From: a virus
Direction: 5' to 3' (one strand)
IMG/VR virus record: IMGVR_UViG_3300036771_000036
Coordinates: 1-64,000 of that record
DNA: 64,000 nucleotides
Every line of letters begins with the position of its first letter. Positions within the stretch are counted from its first letter, which is position 1. The translations under genes and the position numbers were made by a program. Positions 58,457-64,000 of the stretch are shown piece by piece. The notes below the pieces were generated by a model. That model was not told the origin of the DNA, searched no databases, and saw nothing but the letters and a program-made list of their open reading frames with translations.

Positions 58457-59656
58457 ATGAATACTTATACAGATAATCTGATTCCAATTATGACATCATT
58501 GACCACTCCAAGTGGCAGGGCTTTTTCTAGCGGTTATATTAATTCAGGTAATAATGCAGATAAGGCATTTGATAACTCTGATACCTATGGTTACGTCAGT
58601 GGGGATGGTAGTGTTGGACATATTGGATATGAGTTTGTGAATCCTGTTAGGATTGGAAAGTACATCGTTAGGAGTTTATCGGCAACTTATTTTCCCCATA
58701 TGCCAAAGAATTGGACTGTTGAAGGATCTAATGACGGAACAAATTGGACTGTGTTAGATACTCAAATCAATCAAACGTGGACAACTGTGAATACAAATAA
58801 GGAATACATTATTGATAACAGTAAAGCTAAAAGATTCAAGATGTATAGGTTAAACTGGACGGCTAACAATGGTGGACCACAAGTTGTAATAAATGAATTG
58901 AAAATGTTTGGAATTAGTTATGTTGATAAGTTCTTGATTTCATCAGGAGACGAGCATTATTCTATAGTTGTACCTAAAATAAATAATGAAACTGCAATAC
59001 CTAAAATGACTTCCGATATTACACCGTCTGGAAGGGCATTTGCTAAAAACATGTATAGTACAAGTTATGCTCCGTGGTATGCATTCAATAGGATTGATGA
59101 TCAAGAAGGGTATGTTTCGCTCAACAACAATGATTTAACGGGGTTTCTAGGGTATGAATTTATATCTGAAATATCTTTGTATAAATATGCTATTCGGTCT
59201 GGTTTCTCATCGTTTCTAAATAAAATGCCAAAGAATTGGACTTTTGAAGGATCTAATGACGGAATGAATTGGACTGTGTTAGATACTCAAATCAATCAAA
59301 CGTGGACGACTCAATATACTGACAAAGAGTATTTGTTAGATATAAGATTCCATGATATGAAGTTTAAGATGTACCGTGTAAATTGGACTGCTAATAATGG
59401 CTTTGCACAATACACAGAAATAAATGAATTGAAAATGTTCGAAATAATCATGCCAAAGTATGTAAAAGTTCCTTCGTTATCAGAGATCAATTTTAATAAA
59501 TATGGAATGAGTAAAGATGTCGATATTAATTTACGTAACAGCATGATATCAATAAGTGAAATAAATAATTCGGCAGAATTGTTAGGTTCAGGAAAAGTCT
59601 TCAAACAAAAAATAGACAGGTCTAAGCATCGAGCAAAAAAGATTATATTAGGTTAA
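58457..59656 (+). CDS. tail adhesin with two discoidin (F5/8 type C) domains
   Basis: 399 aa. Two tandem discoidin domains (about 5-150 and 170-325), each with the diagnostic tail (KNWTVEGSNDGTNWTVLDTQ / KNWTFEGSNDGMNWTVLDTQ) and YRLNWTANNGG or YRVNWTANNGF. The two copies are nearly identical over ~30 residues, indicating recent duplication. FLISSGDEHYSI links them. The end has FNKYGM and the tag GSGKVFKQKIDRSKHRAKK. ATG after AAAGGAGGAG; the longer open frame upstream is not used. Confidence 0.8.
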   Translation: MNTYTDNLIPIMTSLTTPSGRAFSSGYINSGNNADKAFDNSDTYGYVSGDGSVGHIGYEFVNPVRIGKYIVRSLSATYFPHMPKNWTVEGSNDGTNWTVLDTQINQTWTTVNTNKEYIIDNSKAKRFKMYRLNWTANNGGPQVVINELKMFGISYVDKFLISSGDEHYSIVVPKINNETAIPKMTSDITPSGRAFAKNMYSTSYAPWYAFNRIDDQEGYVSLNNNDLTGFLGYEFISEISLYKYAIRSGFSSFLNKMPKNWTFEGSNDGMNWTVLDTQINQTWTTQYTDKEYLLDIRFHDMKFKMYRVNWTANNGFAQYTEINELKMFEIIMPKYVKVPSLSEINFNKYGMSKDVDINLRNSMISISEINNSAELLGSGKVFKQKIDRSKHRAKKIILG

Positions 59657-59661
59657 CTTCA

Positions 59662-59698
59662 AGAACACATCTAAATGATGTGTTCTATTTGTTTTTAG
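59662..59698 (+). terminator. terminator between adhesin genes
   Basis: AGAACACATC-TAAAT-GATGTGTTCT, ten perfect pairs, then TATTTGTTTTT. Confidence 0.75.
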
Positions 59699-59713
59699 AA
59701 GGAGAGGTAGATT

Positions 59714-60901
59714 ATGGGATACAGTTCAATGGAGAATGCTATACCTATTATGACAAGCAATAGTGCCCCTATTGGTATTGCTAGTGCAAGCAGTGAGTAT
59801 GCAACAACTGATAACTCAAGTGGTACACATGCATATAGAGCTATGAATAGAAACACGACAACTTATTTTGCAACAAAGGATACCACTTCTGGCTGGTTAG
59901 CCTATGATTTCTCATCTTCAATAGCTATAGGGCTATATAAATTAACCCCCGGACCTTCAGCAGTAATAACGGGAATGCCTAAATCTTGGACATTTGAAGG
60001 TTCTAATAATGGAGTCGATTGGGTTGTTTTAGATACACGATCAAATATTACTGTATGGACAGCAAATGTTGCTAATGAATATCAGGTTCCACTTCCGGGG
60101 ATGTATGCAAAGTATCGCATTAACGTTGTGTCAAATAATGGGCTTGCGCGTATAGCTATTGGAATGTTCGAGATGTTTGAATATTACTATGATCATAAAT
60201 TCTTGATTTCATCAGGAAACTCAAATTATTCAATTAATCAGTCAAATCCTAATCAAAATTTAATACCTCAAATGACTTCCAACACTGCTCCAAGTGGAAT
60301 TGCAAGAGCAAGTGATATACGTTCTGGCTTTGATCCATGGAAATCGTTTGATAGTGCTATCGATGATGGTTATGGCTGGACAACAAATAATGGAGTTGTT
60401 GCAGGGTGGCTTTCTTATCAACTTCTCAAACCGCAACAGGTTTTCAAATATTCAATACGAGCACATCATTCTGTTCCCAACCTAACCCCACGAAACTGGA
60501 CGTTTGAGGGATCTAACGATGGGACTAACTGGGTTGTATTGGATACAAGAAATAATCAATCATTTACTTCTGCTGAAGAGATTTTCTTTGAATTTGATAA
60601 TGACGCGAAATACTTAATTTATAGATTAAATATTTCATCGGTTAATGGTGGCAGTTATATTAATGTGAATCGAATGCAGATTTTTTCGAATAGAAATGTT
60701 TCAATAACCATTGATGATATATTAAGCGAACAGATGTTTATTGATTATGGGATGGATCGTTCAACTGTAGTTCTGTTGGACAGTTATATTGGCAATATTA
60801 CTAAACCAGTAAAAAGAAGTGAAGTACTAGGAAGTGGAAAAGTGTTCAAACAAAAAATAGACACGAGCAAAATACCATTTAAGAAAGCATCGATCACATA
60901 A
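59714..60901 (+). CDS. tail adhesin with two discoidin (F5/8 type C) domains
   Basis: 395 aa. Discoidin 1 (about 5-155: PIMTSNSAPIGIASASSEYA, then KSWTFEGSNNGVDWVVLDTR) and discoidin 2 (about 180-330: PQMTSNTAPSGIARASD, NWTFEGSNDGTNWVVLDTRN), joined by FLISSGNSNYSI. The end has FIDYGMDRST and the tag LGSGKVFKQKIDTSKIPFKK, almost the same as in the previous gene. AGAAGGAGAGG precedes ATG. Confidence 0.8.
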   Translation: MGYSSMENAIPIMTSNSAPIGIASASSEYATTDNSSGTHAYRAMNRNTTTYFATKDTTSGWLAYDFSSSIAIGLYKLTPGPSAVITGMPKSWTFEGSNNGVDWVVLDTRSNITVWTANVANEYQVPLPGMYAKYRINVVSNNGLARIAIGMFEMFEYYYDHKFLISSGNSNYSINQSNPNQNLIPQMTSNTAPSGIARASDIRSGFDPWKSFDSAIDDGYGWTTNNGVVAGWLSYQLLKPQQVFKYSIRAHHSVPNLTPRNWTFEGSNDGTNWVVLDTRNNQSFTSAEEIFFEFDNDAKYLIYRLNISSVNGGSYINVNRMQIFSNRNVSITIDDILSEQMFIDYGMDRSTVVLLDSYIGNITKPVKRSEVLGSGKVFKQKIDTSKIPFKKASIT

Positions 60902-60954
60902 CTATGTGAAATGATTGTTTGATTTAGAATTTAGAAAGGAGATGGTTAAGTAAT

Positions 60955-63093
60955 ATGGCATTTATAAGTAATGAATCATGTGTCCCAACTATGACGTCTA
61001 ATACAACACCTAGTGGCAAGGCTTTCGCTATTAGCAATGACATTGACGCATGGAAAGCATTCGATAGGGGTAGTTTGACTTGGAGTACTCCAAGTTCTTC
61101 AAGTGTTGTTGGGCATATAGGGTATGAGTTCGCTAATAAAACCAAAATAGCAAAATATTCCATAGAGCAAACTAGTAGTAGTAATACGAGCAATAGAATG
61201 CCTACTGCATGGACATTTGAAGGATTGAATAGCAATAACATTTGGATTGTTTTAGATACTCAAACTAATCAATCTTGGAAAGATTTTAATCCAGAAAAAA
61301 AGGAATACACTATTAATTCCATAAATGTAGACTATCACAAATCATATAGATTAAACTATACTGCTCGTGGTAGTGTTGGGAGCATAACTAACGTAGGTGA
61401 GTTAGGAATGTATGAAATTGTATATGATACTAAACTTTTAATTCATCACGGATCAGTTTACAAACACTATTCTAACAACCAGTGGAAACCTCTTCCAAGC
61501 ATACCAACAGAAGATGACTACATGGCTTACGGTATGAACGATATCTCAAGTATCCCAGAATCCGCTTGGGCGCAACTTCAAGGTGAAGTAGAATTATGCT
61601 ACTACACTGACGATCCAACCAAAACAGAAGTATCTTTCAACATCGAAACGAACCCATTCACACTAGAAAAAGAATGGGAAGATAGAGAAATAGAAGTGCT
61701 TTATTACACTGATGACCCAATAGCAAAAGAATCAGTAGTCACAATTGAAACCGATCCATTTACGTTAGCAGAAGAGTGGGAAGATAAAGAAATCAAAATT
61801 ATTGAATACACCGACGATCCATTGATAACAGAATCAACGATCACAATCGAAACTGAACCTTTTACCTTATATGACGAGTTGGGTGACAATGTTGATGTTC
61901 TATACTACACAGACGATCCATCCAAAACGTCAGCAGAATTAAATATCGCTGCCAACTACTCCCCATTAGATGAATTTGAGGGAGATTTTGACGTGGTTAC
62001 ATGGAGCGACAGTAATACCACTAAAACTGTTCAATTGTCTTCTGTCCCCTATCCTCAATCCATAATTCAAACAGACGATTATTATATGTATGGTGATCTA
62101 CTTTCCATTGTAGACAAGCTTAATTCAACGAATGGTACACTAAGGTATGCAGTCTCATTTAACGAGGGCAGTACGTGGGAAGTTTGTAAGTTTGGAAAAT
62201 GGAGAACAATTGATATCTCAAGTTTGGATGCTTTTAAAAAGAGTGGAATGAGCCATTATGATATTTCTTTGATTAATTCTGTTGCATTAAAGAATAAGGG
62301 TAACAAGATTAGATTTGCGTATTATATTGAGGACAACATACATAATTCAGATCCCGGTATCGAAATAGATAATATTCAACTTAAGATCGATGCAGCCACT
62401 GACACTGTGAAATTTGAAAATCTAGCTTTCTATGTTCTGAACACGAATGCTACCATCCAACTTTCAATTGCTGGCAATAAATTGCTCGGAGTATTAGATG
62501 ACAGTGATCGAGGCAAAGTTCAATATCGAATTTTCTTAAACAATAAACCTTACTATCCTACTGATGGAAACTTCACTCCTCTCGCTCCTTCTCCTCAAGA
62601 CATCAACATCAATATTTCTGAACGCGATTTGTTATTTAATCAAGAGAACACACTTAAAGTTGAATTTCAAGACTATTGGGGTGAAACGGACTACTGGCAA
62701 ACCACATTTGTCGGTTCATACTCTGGTTTGATGTTTATGGATGAGACTGGTGAATATTTGTCTGATACGTTTGGTGGGATACTCAAATATCTTCAATTTG
62801 GTGAGATCTACGCAGGTCAAACCACCATAGACCAAAAAGTAGTTATCAAGAATCAGCTTGGTTACCCAGTTGATGAAATGTTGCTGACTGTCAATAAGGA
62901 TGTGCTTCCATCGGGAGTTGGAATTGAACTTTCAAGACAGCAGGCTCCTTTCCTTGCAACAGACTACATTACATACGGACTTACAAAAGAAAATGAAACA
63001 CAAGAATTCTACGTTCGAATCACTTCAGATATTGATGCTGAACCTGTATCAAATGGGATTTTTGAATTAAGAATTAATGCGAAGAAAACTTAA
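60955..63093 (+). CDS. long tail fibre: discoidin domain, 34-residue repeats, beta C-terminus
   Basis: 712 aa. One discoidin domain (about 5-160: PTMTSNTTPSGKAFAISNDI, RMPTAWTFEGLNSNNIWIVL). Then comes the YMAYGM block and four YTDDP repeats of 32-34 residues (about 216-350). The beta-rich C-terminal half follows (WSDSNTTKTVQLSSVPYPQS, YRIFLNNKPYYPTDGN, GIFELRINAKK). The short C-terminal tag of the neighbours is missing. ATG follows AAAGGAGATGG. Probably the main receptor-binding fibre or a linker to the DNRLRE protein downstream. Confidence 0.75.
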   Translation: MAFISNESCVPTMTSNTTPSGKAFAISNDIDAWKAFDRGSLTWSTPSSSSVVGHIGYEFANKTKIAKYSIEQTSSSNTSNRMPTAWTFEGLNSNNIWIVLDTQTNQSWKDFNPEKKEYTINSINVDYHKSYRLNYTARGSVGSITNVGELGMYEIVYDTKLLIHHGSVYKHYSNNQWKPLPSIPTEDDYMAYGMNDISSIPESAWAQLQGEVELCYYTDDPTKTEVSFNIETNPFTLEKEWEDREIEVLYYTDDPIAKESVVTIETDPFTLAEEWEDKEIKIIEYTDDPLITESTITIETEPFTLYDELGDNVDVLYYTDDPSKTSAELNIAANYSPLDEFEGDFDVVTWSDSNTTKTVQLSSVPYPQSIIQTDDYYMYGDLLSIVDKLNSTNGTLRYAVSFNEGSTWEVCKFGKWRTIDISSLDAFKKSGMSHYDISLINSVALKNKGNKIRFAYYIEDNIHNSDPGIEIDNIQLKIDAATDTVKFENLAFYVLNTNATIQLSIAGNKLLGVLDDSDRGKVQYRIFLNNKPYYPTDGNFTPLAPSPQDININISERDLLFNQENTLKVEFQDYWGETDYWQTTFVGSYSGLMFMDETGEYLSDTFGGILKYLQFGEIYAGQTTIDQKVVIKNQLGYPVDEMLLTVNKDVLPSGVGIELSRQQAPFLATDYITYGLTKENETQEFYVRITSDIDAEPVSNGIFELRINAKKT
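61600..62010 (+). repeat. four-copy 99-102-bp coding repeat (YTDDP)
   Basis: Copies start at 61600, 61702, 61804 and 61903. Protein repeats begin with YYTDDP or EYTDDP, continue with a T/S-x-x-IET strand and F-T-L-x-E-W/L acidic segment; a degenerate fifth copy begins TWSDSN. Confidence 0.85.
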
Positions 63094-63117
63094 AACTCCA
63101 TACAATGAGGTGAGTGA

Positions 63118-64000
63118 TTGAGTGATACATACAATGAAGAGTTTAGTGATTTAATTGGTGAGATCTATGTGATTGCTCCCTCCAACCGTATGGAGGGTTC
63201 ATTTACTCTGTATCGAAAAGAGACAGAAGACTTATCTGCTGTTTTGGTTGCCGCATATCGAGTAAACAATGATGTAGAATGTACAGTTAGCGTTCGAGTA
63301 CAAAACCAAGCTGATCTTTCGGCTATTCTAGATATTAAATATGGGAACACAAGCGATATCGAAGCAACAGTTTTAGCAACTAGCATTAGTGCTATTGATG
63401 CAGTCTTATATGTTCCACCCCATAACCGATTACTTGGTAGTTTTGAGTTGTTTGGAGCACCAAGAAAAGAAGTAGATCTAACACCTATTGCAGATGCTAC
63501 AACTCGTAGTCGTATTGATAAGCAAATGATCAACTATGGTGATACACAAAGTATGCTTGTGGGAACATCTATAGAGGGTGAAAACTTTGAATCATTCATT
63601 GATTTTGGGAATATCTCAGAACGAATCAAGGACATAAACAAACTCGAATCAGCGAAATTGAGACTATATTATAATGGTTCGTTTGCTGAGGGAACAGATA
63701 TTACATTGTGGCAACCAGATTCTATTTGGCGTGAGCTGGGCATCACATATGTAAACAAACCAAGTCCAAATGAGCTCCTTGTAGATAACTACACAGTCAA
63801 CAGAACAAAATACTATATTGAAATCGATATTATAGATGTCGTAAATTCTTGGATTACTAATAGTCGAATCAACTATGGACTTATCATGCAGTCTCTGTCC
63901 TCTCATGCTACCTACTTCAATACACGCGAATCAGACAAACCTCCTACTCTACATCTACAATACATAACTACTGAAAACTTTAGTTCAGGACGAGCCGATG
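63118..64000 (+). CDS. DNRLRE-domain fibre protein, truncated by window end
   Basis: At least 294 residues from TTG 63118 (MSDTYNEEFSDLIGEIYVIA), nine bases downstream of GAGGTGAG. About residues 130-290 match the DNRLRE / disaggregatase-type beta fold: INYGDTQSMLVG near the start, SAKLRLYYNG, ITLWQPDSIWREL, VVNSWITNSRINYGLIM and PPTLHLQYIT. Such domains occur in extracellular and phage fibre proteins. No stop before base 64000. Confidence 0.7.
   Translation, partial: MSDTYNEEFSDLIGEIYVIAPSNRMEGSFTLYRKETEDLSAVLVAAYRVNNDVECTVSVRVQNQADLSAILDIKYGNTSDIEATVLATSISAIDAVLYVPPHNRLLGSFELFGAPRKEVDLTPIADATTRSRIDKQMINYGDTQSMLVGTSIEGENFESFIDFGNISERIKDINKLESAKLRLYYNGSFAEGTDITLWQPDSIWRELGITYVNKPSPNELLVDNYTVNRTKYYIEIDIIDVVNSWITNSRINYGLIMQSLSSHATYFNTRESDKPPTLHLQYITTENFSSGRAD

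Noticed and set aside
1-64000. CRISPR array
   Set aside because: No direct repeats of 25-40 bases with regular unique spacers; the hairpin cluster near 2 kb has no repeat-spacer structure.

Overview
The window is an AT-rich (clearly below 40% GC by eye), temperate siphophage-type genome, most likely the integrase-proximal and late half of an SPbeta-like prophage in a Bacillales host. The SPbeta affinity rests on three things. One is a single-chain, YonO-type RNA polymerase with a DFDGD metal-binding motif. The second is the gene order RNA polymerase, YonK-like, phosphoesterase, terminase, portal, protease/scaffold, capsid, connectors, tail tube, and a very long tape measure with a built-in peptidoglycan hydrolase. 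The third is a YonT/TxpA-type mini-toxin in the tail region. A moron with a copper-amine-oxidase-N 'stalk' domain hints at Paenibacillus or a relative; this is inference from domain usage, not proof.

Layout. 0-1.4 kb: left edge and leftward tyrosine integrase. 1.5-3.2 kb: small peptides set among an unusual crowd of about 18 short hairpins with different stems but related loops. 3.2-8.1 kb: lysogeny control, with three leftward HTH regulators and their operators, rightward small genes, and a tyrosine-recombinase-fold protein resembling the SPbeta master repressor MrpR/YopR. 8.1-11.4 kb: a sigma-A-type promoter followed by small regulators, a DUF3102-J-domain protein, an ORF6C-like protein, and a winged-helix protein followed by four 22-bp iterons (candidate origin). 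11.4-15.4 kb: the RNA polymerase, a zinc-ribbon protein, a candidate structured RNA and tRNA-Ser(UGA). 15.4-19.5 kb: small unknown genes, including two leftward membrane proteins.

19.5-33.3 kb: DNA packaging and head genes, connectors and tail tube. 33.4-35.2 kb: two glycosyltransferases inserted in the tail operon. 35.2-47 kb: tail chaperone candidates, 2267-aa tape measure and 1174-aa tail endopeptidase/tip protein. 47-48.5 kb: an independently transcribed secreted ankyrin moron, a zinc-finger peptide and the mini-toxin. 48.6-64 kb: small paralogues, distal tail protein, a PAAR-like spike candidate, and at least seven consecutive tail or fibre genes, four or five of which carry discoidin (F5/8 type C) domains. 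The last gene runs off the window.

How it fits together: host RNA polymerase probably reads the repressor and early genes from the recognisable sigma-A promoters. The phage polymerase then probably serves the long rightward late region, which has few sigma-A promoters but a recurring AATACATA element between genes. Several genes have no usable AUG/GUG/UUG start but have a well-placed Shine-Dalgarno followed by AUU, which suggests non-canonical initiation is used repeatedly. All function calls come from reading the sequence; no database search was run.
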